From Pycnococcus provasolii (lineage: Eukaryota; Chlorophyta; Pseudoscourfieldiophyceae; Pseudoscourfieldiales), in NCBI GenBank assembly GCA_049487715.1, contig CP150552.1, positions 868,001 to 932,000 on the forward strand: a stretch of DNA of 64,000 bases. The letters are read 5' to 3'. The position numbers and the translations under genes are program-made. This document shows, piece after piece, positions 49,101 through 57,305 of the stretch. The notes under the pieces were generated by a model. The model made no database searches. It worked only from the letters and a program-made list of their open reading frames with translations, and had not been told where the DNA came from. Position 1 is the stretch's first letter; each line of letters opens with the position of its first letter.

Positions 49101-49294
49101 TGGTTGCTGTACTTTGCTTGAACGTCCTTCCAGAAAGGATCTAGAGGAACTTGTGTTTTATCGCATGTTGTTGTTGCTGCTGCTGCTGCTGCTGCTGTTT
49201 CTGCTGCGTTTGCTGTATGAGCGAGTGATAGCAGTGCTAGGAGTAGGCTGCCAAGGGTGAGCAGCAGTGTGTGCTTGCTGCGCGAGTACAGCAT
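46136..49294 (-). CDS. Na+/Ca2+ exchanger of the NCX/CALX (SLC8-like) type
   Basis: 1052 residues. A signal peptide covers about 1-30. The alpha-1 repeat contains LMALGSSAPEILLSVIETG (about 162-180). The alpha-2 repeat contains VALGTSLPDTFASKQAA (about 893-909), followed by GNVTGSNSVNVFLGLGIPW. Between them lies a large cytosolic loop with an acidic run (DDDDDDEGDDLDSEENG, about 295), a Lys/Ser-rich linker and two Calx-beta domains (about 490-590 and 652-775; for example DYFTTDGSARAGIDYEAASG). Calx-beta domains sense cytosolic Ca2+ in animal NCX. Plants usually use CAX, CCX or NCL instead; this is the animal-type architecture. Predicted plasma-membrane Ca2+ extrusion driven by Na+, which fits a marine organism. 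Confidence 0.93.
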   Translation of the reverse strand: MLYSRSKHTLLLTLGSLLLALLSLAHTANAAETAAAAAAATTTCDKTQVPLDPFWKDVQAKYSNQKYNRTFTYKRGFELAVYDTEERLECSDSWVNIPGVHLWSYEMQGLVYLCALFYCFLGVQIISDVFMSAVEVITASEKTVHSGDEEYNVRVWNPTVANLTLMALGSSAPEILLSVIETGQTLGSMPGELGPSTIVGSAAFNLLVITAVCIVGLPTNESKSVTEFGVFCVTAAWSLWAYVWLVIVLAAWTPGEVTLAEAILTCIFMPAFVAHSYAEDQKWFGLFGKYGDDDDDDDEGDDLDSEENGRSNSGLNRVVGVYKNDKGGPTQQMRGVNKGEVLGIINMLKRDEDSANASKLMHSSSFIARHLNSLSNFRDSMKKRLKAVAPSALFFKMNVRRRMAGKTHHMHHDTHTADIDKIVGKQVAAADSGKGGSNKSITSPGSAARRRSSAASMSITSGDNKKFSAKWNGSESATSPDSVQVEIDESERQTALIEFTTEDFVVVESGGAILLPVSCSCVPFEDVHVTYETIDGMAKAGEKYEKTEGELLFRKGSKQLIQSIKVPIIDNDTPEPNMHFHVQLTLQSKDRKSVDAPDGAKEGTEENAKTPSSPASPASPLEGGGAVGVTATILPSDKKPAKMAVAELGVLSMANVEILDDDDPGMFEFNDRLTQVLDTDNKLFLKVHRVQGNAGECTVDYFTTDGSARAGIDYEAASGTLKFEAGETEADIVVRIILRKEMIMSEERNFHVLLRKPTGMATLGRISTTIVKIVEDEELANLTDRVNESLVAAAERYSLPKSAEWIDQFKEAVVLGAAIGDDGQAEPLEFSDYMMHFLSIFWKVLFAFVPPTGIGRGWPTFVVSLMMIGAVTAIVKEFASLFGCAVGLKDSVTAITFVALGTSLPDTFASKQAACEADDADAAIGNVTGSNSVNVFLGLGIPWMMGTLYFLATNEAGGHYCVPAAGLVFSVVVFAVAALSCLALLYVRRIYFGGELGGETVSKWCSGIFLCFMWFFYVLLSSLKEYDHIDGLLSAKTYDSFGCSCDMSWSKC

Positions 49295-50550
49295 GGCGGG
49301 CGCGATGATGAGGTCAAGTGGAAGTGGAAGTGGCCGCCAAAAGAGCTAACGCCACTGGGCTACAGCAGCGAAGTGAGCGAACCTTAAGCGTTGTCAAACA
49401 AACAAACAAACAAACGCACGCCACAACACGACACAACACGACACAACACAAAACAAAACAACAAGAAGCGCCACAAAGAAGTATGTAGAGGGGTGCTGTG
49501 CCGCGAGTGTGCGCGCAACCAAACAAAACACGCGTGCGGCGAAAACCTCCTCCCTTCTTCTTTGAGCTCACTCACCCTAAAGGTTTAAGAGGCAATACTG
49601 CTTGCTTGCTGCAAGAAACATCGGTGTTGCGTTTGAGTTTCGAGTTCCCCTACAGTATGTTCCTCCTGTCCCTGGTGTTGATGAGCGCTCTCAGGCCACT
49701 CCCTGCAGCGCTGCCCCTTTCCCTCCTCCCAGGCAACTGGCTCCCTCCCTTTCTCTCCCTCACGCCTTGGCCTTGCCGTTCCTCTTCACGTTGGCGAGCG
49801 ATCCTCCCGCCTTTGCGTTTGCGTTTGCGTTTGCGTTTCTTTCTCCTGCTCAGTTCTCGCACCTCGCACCTCGCACCTTGCACGTCTCCGTCTCCGTCTC
49901 CGTCTTGCCGTCTCTTGGTCGACGCAATGGCCTCGCCCCCCCTGGGGGCCCGCCTTCGCCTTCGCGTCTGTCGACATGCAGGGGACTTGCAGGGGAAGGA
50001 ATTTGTGCGCGTGTGAATCCGTCGGCCTGATGATGTTCGCCATTCGCTGATGAATGAGCTTTGTTCAAAGCAGCCCAACGAGCCATGAAGGGAAGGGAGT
50101 GGCTGAGTGGAGCCTTGCCTTGTAAGTTACCATGGTACATTATTACGCGTCATCACGCCTGACGACCAAAACCCAACCAACCCCGAACCAACAAAAAAAT
50201 TCAAACCAAAAAAAAAGAACCCGAACTCTCCGTATTCATGGGGAGCGCGCTTCCCACAGGTTCCCCCCCCCCCCCCCCTCCCGCCCTGCGGAAATCCCCC
50301 GCGGGAAATCCCCCGCAGGCCTCCCAAACGACAGAGGATCACCCATTCAAGATAATAATCGGAACGGCGCGCTGCATCAAACCCCGAACTCCATGTGCGT
50401 TGATTTCAGACCTACGTGTCCCCGTCCTCCTCCGGGTAATGGGGTGGCATATCTTTTATCACCTCTGCCCCACCCTGTCCCCGTCCCTGTCCCCCTTCCC
50501 CCCTCCGCCTCGGTAGCGTTTTGTTAAGTGGCTTTATTCTGTCTTGTACG
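49295..50550. other. 1.26-kb divergent intergenic region, simple-sequence rich
   Basis: Between the NCX ATG and the thioredoxin ATG. It includes CAAA repeats (49396-49414), ACACGACACA repeats (49425-49460), a GCGTTT tandem (about 49814-49837), a CGTCTC tandem (about 49886-49906) and a 16-C run at 50263-50278. Frames of about 85-170 codons exist here on both strands but consist of these simple repeats and are rejected as genes. Confidence 0.6.
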
Positions 50551-51335
50551 ATGATGGCGACGTCTCGCTCCAGCATCAGTAACGCGCGCGCACCTACCCA
50601 CAGGGCTAGGCCTGCATCTTCTTCTTTAAAAACACACCGGCGCTCCCTTCTCTGCCGTGCGGAAGATACGCAAACGTCGGGTACGTTTTCGTTATCATGT
50701 GTTGTTTTATTCGTTATTGTTTTTTTATGCACAATTAGTGTTTGTTCTTGTTCTTGTTTTTGTTTTGTTTTGTCTTCCTTCTTGGCTTTGTCCTGCTGTG
50801 TTTGTCGTTCGCTCTTCGTCACGCTCTTGCAAAGTCCATCCCTCAAACAACAACAACAACAACAACAATCAAGCTGACAACCCTTTTTTCCTCACACACA
50901 CATACACACACACACCTTCCATTGTTATCTATCGTCAACACACACACACACACACACATCCACACCTCTGCTCTCCTCTGCTTCTCTCCTCTCTCCTACT
51001 TATTTACGGTATTCGTAGCGGCGAACGTGGTGACGGACGCAACGTTCGAGGAACTGGTGTTGAAGAGCCCGGTGCCCGTGCTCGTCGACTTCTGGGCGCC
51101 CTGGTGTGGGCCGTGCCGCATGATTGCGCCGCTCATTGACGAGATCTCCAACGAGTACGGCGATAAGTTGCGCGCACTTAAGCTCAACACCGACGAGAGC
51201 CCAAGCGTTGCCACGGAATACGGCATCCGCTCCATCCCCACCGTCATGATCTTCAAGGACGGCGCGAAGCTCGACACCGTCATCGGCGCGGTGCCAAAGT
51301 CGACGCTCGTGAACGCCATTGAGAAGTACCTGTAG
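50551..51335 (+). CDS. plastid m-type thioredoxin, two exons
   Basis: 148 residues. Exon 1 (50551-50680) encodes a transit-like leader ([20 protein letters not shown]...). Exon 2 (51019-51335) encodes the whole thioredoxin fold. The 338-base intron starts GTACGT, ends TCGTAG and carries AC and CT simple repeats. Joining gives ...[22 protein letters not shown]. The active site is [17 protein letters not shown] (WCGPC), with the cis-Pro in [13 protein letters not shown]. The EYGIRSIPT and [16 protein letters not shown] segments are of the m/bacterial type. In plastids m-type thioredoxins transfer electrons from ferredoxin-thioredoxin reductase to stromal enzymes. Plastid import is inferred from the leader. 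Confidence 0.93.
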
Positions 51336-51629
51336 ATCAGTATCTCAGAGCGGGTGTTGTTCCGGGGTGCGTGTTTGTGTGTTTTTGGGCTTCGACCAAG
51401 GGTGGGTGTTGCAAAAGATTATAAAAAGATTATTGTAGCTATTTGCACAAGCGACATTTAGTGACGTGTGGAAGTTGTCGTAAGCAAGTACAGGTACTGT
51501 ACTACTGCTGTAGCCGGTGAGTCAAGACTACAGTACTGTGTCGCGCTTATCGTAGGTAGTTAGTCAGAAATGTGCATACGTTACACAGTTGCATTGACGA
51601 CGTCGTATAGCCTGAAAGAATCAAAACGT

Positions 51630-52412
51630 TTATTGCGGCTGTCTCCTTGCGCGCTTTTCCTTCGCGTATGCGGCAATAAAGCGCTCTTGTCTCGAGCTTT
51701 CCACAGCAGTCTTACACCGCCTCTCACGTACGAGCGATATTGCCGCAGCTGCGGAGCTGCAGATACCAAGCTCAAGGTACGCGCACGCTACAATCGTACC
51801 TGCTCGTCCGACACCACCGCGGCAGTGGACAGCCACGGGCTTTCCCACGGAAAGTCTCGAAAGGATACCGCCCTCTGAGCACAGCAGCGCACGCACGGAC
51901 TCGACAGACTCTGGTGCAGCCATTTCCACAATTTCGAACCGCAAAAGCTCCAACCCGGCGTCACGAACAGCCTGTTCGTAGTTCTTCACGCCTAAACTTC
52001 TCATTTCGTACTCGGACAGCAGTGTGACAACGACGCGCACGCCAAAATCGTCCCTTAGCCTGCAAAGGTCCGCCTTGAGGTCTCTGTCGTGAACGACTCC
52101 GTCACGAAAGACGCGCCGCTTGCCAGGACAGTAGCACAGGCCGAGTGGTGCGGCGTGGTGTCCAAGCCTCACGCCGTTCGTGCACTCCCCGCCATCAGCC
52201 GCGCTGAGCACCCAGCTGATGGTGATGGGGTGCGTTTCACTCGTGCGTCGCTTAGGCTCCGCAACCGCACCGAAGCGCACGGCAGACGGCGAGCGCGCGG
52301 GTGAACTTCCGTCTAAGCGTGCGGGTGGCGACGACGGCCAGAGCGGCGAGCCGCTCTTACTTGCCGAGCGCCGGCCGCTGCTCGGGCGCTCGGGCGGCGG
52401 AGGACTCCACAT
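51630..52412 (-). CDS. dual-specificity/CDKN3-like protein phosphatase
   Basis: 260 residues from the ATG at 52412. The N-terminal 65 residues are Pro/Ser/Arg-rich and probably disordered. The catalytic P-loop is VHCRGGVGRAGTIVACA, with His196 and nucleophile Cys197 (C-x5-R). The preceding helix has DLKADLCRLRDDFGVRVVVT, and FEIVEMAAPESVESVRAL occupies the place of the general-acid loop, though a clear Asp is missing there. The layout resembles CDKN3/KAP-like and cyanobacterial-plant PTP-like phosphatases. Substrate unknown. Convergent with the thioredoxin gene. Confidence 0.82.
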   Translation of the reverse strand: MWSPPPPERPSSGRRSASKSGSPLWPSSPPARLDGSSPARSPSAVRFGAVAEPKRRTSETHPITISWVLSAADGGECTNGVRLGHHAAPLGLCYCPGKRRVFRDGVVHDRDLKADLCRLRDDFGVRVVVTLLSEYEMRSLGVKNYEQAVRDAGLELLRFEIVEMAAPESVESVRALLCSEGGILSRLSVGKPVAVHCRGGVGRAGTIVACAYLELGICSSAAAAISLVRERRCKTAVESSRQERFIAAYAKEKRARRQPQ

Positions 52413-52718
52413 GCCTTCGTTCTGCGAGAAAGGCGCACGGGACGAAGAAGTGGTAGGCGAGACACGCTCACCACGGTGTAAAGGTTTACGCGGGTCGGTC
52501 GGGCGTGTGCTGTATATTCTATCGTGTGCGACTCAAGGCGATTTCAACGCATCAACCTTCATGGGATTGAAATGACATCACGAATTACCATTACATTACT
52601 GTACTGTAAGGTTAACTTAACATTACTGGCGCCCTCCGCTCTTTCCCTCTCCCCTCTGCTCCTCCTCTTTTCGACAGCGGGAGAGACCGGTCGTTTGTCA
52701 CACGCAAGGCCGCTCGGC
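52413..52718. other. divergent promoter interval, phosphatase and GT29 genes
   Basis: 306 bases up to the preferred GT29 ATG. In-frame ATGs at 52572 and elsewhere could lengthen the GT29 protein into this stretch. Nothing else seen. Confidence 0.4.
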
Positions 52719-53044
52719 ATGGCGTTCGATGCCGCGCCAGCACGCAAGCACGCAACGTCTTTAAAGACGCCCTTAAGGCGGCCTTCCGTCGTGCGCACAC
52801 TCCTTGCAGCACTCCTTGCATGCGTCGTGCTCCTGTCACTATCACGCGCGCCCGCTGTGACGCCCAGTCGGCGCATGCCGCCGTGGAACGGCGAGTACAC
52901 GTCGAGAGCGAACAACCAGTATAAGCCGTGGGCAAAGCAGGTAGCGCAGCTAACACGGGAACGAGCAAAGGCAAAGCGGCGAGCGGCGATGCCGACGACG
53001 AAGCCGTCGTCGATCAAGTCGCCAAGGTCGGCCAACCCGCCGAC

Positions 53045-53081
<37 letters not shown>

Positions 53082-54266
53082 CCGACGACGAAGGCAGTCG
53101 GCACAACACGACCTGCGTCCAACGTTCTCACACGAAGAAGGGAAAGCCTTCTGCCAAGCAACGAATCGCTGTGCGCACACCAAGGTCTCTTCGAAAGATC
53201 CATGGGCTACATCGCCGTGAACGCGCGCATGTCTGCTCCTGGCATGCGCGACGCTCTGAGGCGTGCCGACTGCGCCGTGGAGGAGCCTGGTTCTGACGGA
53301 AAGCTAGTCACATATATACCGGTAGGCCAGTTCCACGGTGACGCGTGCACGGTGCGAGCGCGTATCCCAAGGGAGATTGCTGAACTTCTGCCGCGAAACG
53401 ACGTTTCGCTGCACCACCGCTCGTGCGCAGTGGTTGGCAACTCCGCCAGCCTCAGTGGGAAACAACACGGCAAGGCGATCGACGCGCACGACGCGGTGAT
53501 CCGAATCAATGGCGCGCCAACAGACGGATTCGAGGTGGACGTCGGCACGAAGACCACGTACGACGTTGTCAATCACCATCATGCCGCGCGAATCGCGTGG
53601 CCTGCCAGCAGCCAAGACACCGCCGCCGACTTGCAAGACGCGACAATGCCAACGAAGCCGCGACGGAAAAAACGATCAGCGGTTGGAATTGGGTGGGAAA
53701 CGTTCGCGGGCAGCTTGCTATCATCTGATGACTCGCCATCACTATCGGCGCAGCCGCAGTCGTCGCCGACATTTGAAGAGGGCAGGGCAACACTCGTGCT
53801 CGTGGAGAGTATCATGTATCGCGCGTACGAGCGACTGTACGCGCCGCTCTTCGAGCATCGGCCGCCGCCGGACACGCTAGTACTCAGTCCAAGCTTCGGC
53901 CTTCGCGCGATCGAGTTGTGGTACGAAAATCTTGGCGCTGCGGAAGATGCGTCTGCGTCGACAGATAACGGCGACGTGATGCTGACGCTACGTTCGGACG
54001 GCCGGTGCGCGAGGCACCGCGACGGAAGCTTCGCGCGTGGTCGTGCAGGCACGACGTGCGCGAGACCGCTCTCCGGATGGTACGCAACGCTCTTCGCCGT
54101 CGCGATCTGCGAGCGCGTGAACGTGTACGGCTTCTCCGACGGCACCTCCGCATCGATGCACTACTTCGACAACACGACGGCGTTCCAGTCGACGCACGCG
54201 TTCGGGGCAACGCAGCGCGCGGTCCAGTCGTTGGCAGAAGCGTTGCCCGTGAGGCTGATTGCGTGA
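52719..54266 (+). CDS. GT29 sialyltransferase-like glycosyltransferase
   Basis: 515 residues from the ATG at 52719, which places a type II signal-anchor ([19 protein letters not shown]) at about 28-46; an upstream ATG at 52572 would add 49 residues. A Thr-Pro tandem ([11 protein letters not shown]) lies near 115-125. Sialyl motif L is clear at about 237-275: [12 protein letters not shown], then [20 protein letters not shown] and [13 protein letters not shown]. The C-terminal [19 protein letters not shown] fits motifs S/VS, with the motif VS His followed by Tyr-Phe. Golgi lumen enzyme by topology. Green plants and algae carry GT29 members whose donor is uncertain and may be KDO-like; sialic acid use is not implied. 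Confidence 0.86.
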
Positions 54267-54604
54267 CATGATTGCGTGACTTGTAAACGTATTCACCAGC
54301 ACTGCACAGTGCTGTATGTACTGTACAACTGCTGTATGTAGCACACTATCGTAGATTTGTATGTTTCATAACTAAGTAAGACTGTACCATCCTAAGAAGT
54401 AAGAACTATGGTGGTGGTGGTGGTACATGCCACTCACTCAGATGCAACCGATGGAGGATCATGAAGGCCATCGGCCCATCGCCCATCGTCGTCTTTCTTT
54501 CTCGTTCAAACAGATTTTATTGCATATGCCACAAGTAGGATGGAGTGTTTCCTTCCCCGTCCTCGGAATCTCATCTTTGAGGTTACCCGTACTCCCACAC
54601 TCAC
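54267..54604. other. tandem intergenic region
   Basis: 338 bases between GT29 and GT90. It has a CTGTATGTA direct repeat near 54312-54340 and a GGT trinucleotide run near 54410-54423. No gene seen. Confidence 0.5.
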
Positions 54605-55855
54605 ATGCCGTCACGTGCATGGCGACGTGCGGCCGCCGTGCCCGCTCTGCTCCTGCTGCTCTCTGCGACCCACTGCTGCGCGTGGCACTCCGTGCACTAC
54701 CGTGGGAAGATCTTCTCCGCCTTGCACAGCGATCTGCTGCCGTGGACGAGGCGCAAGGTGAACGCGACGTCGCTTGTCGAAACGCGACGAGCTTCAGGAG
54801 ATAACAACATCGCGGGGTTCGCGCTCATCGACGGGCGGGTGTTCATGACGTCGCTCACTGACCGACTAGATATACTCGCGCAAGAAGCATCTCGTGTGCA
54901 CTTGTACATGTCGTGCAAACTATTGCAGGCGATGTTTAGTGCGCCACTTGGAACGAACCTCGAGGTGTTTGTGAAAGTCGGAGATAGGCCGGTGGTCAAC
55001 CAGGACAGTTTCGATCGTAATTTCGCTCTTGTAGTGTCGCCGGCTTCCGCGCCAGGTTTCCTCGACGTGCGCGGCCCACACTGGTTTACAAACGTTGACC
55101 ACATATGCGAGAAGGACTACGACAATACCGCCTTCGACGAACGCAAGCCGGTGCTCTTTGGCCGCTACACCCACTTCTGCCAGTATAACCCGAAACCAAT
55201 CAAGCTGCCAGAGGAGCTGCACGCGTTCAGCGACTGTCAGCGAACTTACTTTGCTCAGCTTGCGAAGCAGCACCCTTCTCTCATGGATGTGGGTCCCACG
55301 AACTACGTGCCAAGTCCGCCAAATCCACGCAGGGAGTACGGCGCTCCTGGCACATTCGACAAAAAGCCTCGCGTGCCGCTGGAAAGCTGGGACGAATACA
55401 AATACGTGCTTGCGACGGAAGGGTGGACGTTCCCTGGCAAGTTGGCTAAACTTCTCGCACTTGGCGGGGTGGTGCTTATCCCTCGCACCGAGCATATTCA
55501 GTACTTTGTGGACGCGCTCGAGCCGGGCGTGCACTTCGTACCTGTTTGGGAGAAGAAGAAGGACGACGTGATCGCTTCGATCGAATGGCTCGAGAGAAAC
55601 AAGGACGAAGCGCGCAAAATTGCCGCGAAGGGCCGTGAATTTGCATGTATGGCGCTGATCAAGGAGGAGCGCGATGCGTGGTGGACGGAGTTCGTGCGCG
55701 TGGTGACGCAGGACGTCATGTCTGGCACGGAGCCTCTTGAGTCGTACGAGAGGATGGTGCAAGAAAAGACGGCAATTGAAATTACTGCAAATCAAATTGA
55801 GATTGACGAGGACCAGGGGCGGTGTACGTTGCACGAGGATACGACGAAACGATGA
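54605..55855 (+). CDS. GT90 (CAP10/POGLUT-like) glycosyltransferase
   Basis: 416 residues from an ATG at 54605 with a signal peptide (AVPALLLLLSATHCCAWHS). The C-terminal half follows the GT90/CAP10 pattern: SWDEYKYVLATEGWTFPGKL (about 258-277), LLALGGVVLIPRTEHIQYF, PGVHFVPVWEKKKDDVIAS and ARKIAAKGREFA. These elements bind the nucleotide sugar in POGLUT1-type O-glucosyl or O-xylosyltransferases of the secretory pathway. The middle contains several Cys residues (HICEKDYD; FCQYNP; SDCQRT) that may form disulfides. It lies directly downstream of the GT29 gene on the same strand but is a separate transcription unit. Acceptor unknown. Confidence 0.83.
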   Translation: MPSRAWRRAAAVPALLLLLSATHCCAWHSVHYRGKIFSALHSDLLPWTRRKVNATSLVETRRASGDNNIAGFALIDGRVFMTSLTDRLDILAQEASRVHLYMSCKLLQAMFSAPLGTNLEVFVKVGDRPVVNQDSFDRNFALVVSPASAPGFLDVRGPHWFTNVDHICEKDYDNTAFDERKPVLFGRYTHFCQYNPKPIKLPEELHAFSDCQRTYFAQLAKQHPSLMDVGPTNYVPSPPNPRREYGAPGTFDKKPRVPLESWDEYKYVLATEGWTFPGKLAKLLALGGVVLIPRTEHIQYFVDALEPGVHFVPVWEKKKDDVIASIEWLERNKDEARKIAAKGREFACMALIKEERDAWWTEFVRVVTQDVMSGTEPLESYERMVQEKTAIEITANQIEIDEDQGRCTLHEDTTKR

Positions 55856-56298
55856 ATGTTCCTAGGAGGAAAATGATGAGACTTCTGATAATTGTTGCGC
55901 ACCGCGCCGCGCACGTCGCGCTATGCGCGTAACGCCCCCACCTTCGCCTCGAGAATAAAAAATGTGTAAACTTGTAACAAACGCCAGACCACTCTATTTG
56001 GTACATCGGGCCGCGTTTTGATTAGGGTTAGGGTTAGGATGGTAGATCCCGGCCCGTCCACGTCAGCACACTTTCTCGGCACAAGTTTGTGATTTATTAT
56101 AAGCCTAAACTTTACTTTACTTGTGCAACCATCACGGTCACCATCGCAACTTGTAGTACTGCTGCCGCCGCTGCTCGTCGGGGCTGTCACTTTCGTCGTC
56201 GCTGCTTTCTGCTGCTGCGGACGAAAGTACGCGGTGGCTCAGAAGGAGGAGGAGGGAGATTAGCAGCAGCAACTACGAAAACGCGAAAGGATACCGTC
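55856..56298. promoter_or_regulatory. intergenic region upstream of GST gene with telomere-like tract
   Basis: 443 bases. A GATTAGGGTTAGGGTTAGGA tract lies at 56020-56039, about 260 bases before the GST ATG. The GST frame stays open leftwards to 56089 but has no ATG before 56299. A first exon in this stretch cannot be excluded. Confidence 0.45.
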
Positions 56299-57126
56299 AT
56301 GGGCGCATCCTTTTCGTCGTCGTCACAACGACAAATTCCGCAGAACATTCGGCTCTACTACTTTGACATATCTGCGCGTGCAGAGGCGATTCGCTTGTGC
56401 CTTTACATGGCTGGCATCGATTTCGAGGACGTCCGCCTGCAGTTCGACGAGTGGGCTGTTCTGAAGAAGAATGAGACTGAATTAGGTACCCAACAGACTG
56501 GACCCATGGGTCAGATGCCCATACTCAAGTTCACACTCGACGGGAAGGAGCACATGTTCTGTCAATCCAGGTCCATCCTGCGCTACGTCGGTCGTCTCGC
56601 GGCGACGAGGAAAAGCAGCAACAAAAAAGGCGGCGACGCGGTGCCAACGTATCCGGTGCACGACGCGATTGCGTCCCTCATCGTCGACCAGGCACTCGAC
56701 TCGCTGGAAGATACATTCCCCGGAAGTTTCCGAGCCATCATGGCAGAAAAGGACGAAGCAAAGAAACAAGAGATGATACAAGAGGTTCTCAACAAGAAAC
56801 TGCCTGAAGCCTTGCGTCGCCTCGATGCTCTCATTGTATCGTCGAACGGTGGACCGTCTCTAACGACAACAGCAGAAAATTGTGAAACGACGACGACGTG
56901 GCTTCCCAGTGGCGTTCTGTCAATCGCGGATTTAAGCACCTACGCCTTTGTGGATTTGTGCTTGAGTGGCTTCATCGCATGGATGAAAGAACCCGGCGCT
57001 GCGCTGCTGAACGGATACCCAAACGTGATGGGCGTGCATCGCAGGGTTTTGCAAGATGCGCGCACGAAAGCATGGAACAGTAAGGTTACCGCTGCAAAGA
57101 ACAAGACGGACGAACCTGCATCGTGA
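56299..57126 (+). CDS. glutathione S-transferase, sigma-like, with N-myristoylation-type start
   Basis: 275 residues. The first in-frame ATG is at 56299 and the product starts MGASFSSSSQRQ, a Gly2/Ser6 pattern that fits N-myristoylation. The thioredoxin-like N-terminal domain reads NIRLYYFDISARAEAIRLCL (Tyr near 21-22 in the place of the catalytic Tyr), GQMPILKFTLDG with the cis-Pro, and QSRSILRYVGRLA with the gamma-glutamyl-binding Gln-Ser. The helical C-domain has LSIADLSTYAFVDLCLSGF. A Lys-rich loop and a longer linker (about 95-110) are unusual. Conjugation or isomerase activity is likely; substrate unknown. Convergent with the photolyase gene. Confidence 0.87.
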   Translation: MGASFSSSSQRQIPQNIRLYYFDISARAEAIRLCLYMAGIDFEDVRLQFDEWAVLKKNETELGTQQTGPMGQMPILKFTLDGKEHMFCQSRSILRYVGRLAATRKSSNKKGGDAVPTYPVHDAIASLIVDQALDSLEDTFPGSFRAIMAEKDEAKKQEMIQEVLNKKLPEALRRLDALIVSSNGGPSLTTTAENCETTTTWLPSGVLSIADLSTYAFVDLCLSGFIAWMKEPGAALLNGYPNVMGVHRRVLQDARTKAWNSKVTAAKNKTDEPAS

Positions 57127-57305
57127 GGACTCGGGTGAATTTTGGAATGATGGTGAAAGCGGTCGAACGTTTACAAGCAACAGAATTGTTTTGTTTTGCT
57201 TTGAGTTGCTGCGGATAAGAACATGAGCACGATTTTGTTTCTTTGTCTTGGTATTCGTCTGCGATTGCTCATTTAGTAGTAGTACAAAAAAAGAATTCAA
57301 TCTTC

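Noticed and set aside
49498-50016. 172-codon plus-strand frame between NCX and thioredoxin
   Set aside because: Built from simple repeats (GCGTTT, CGTCTC) and low-complexity Leu/Pro/Ser; another frame over the same bases is also open, so openness here reflects composition.
50742-51335. 197-codon frame called as one exon of thioredoxin
   Set aside because: The first 90 codons are intron sequence (AC and CT repeats) starting without an ATG; the leader is in a separate exon at 50551-50680.
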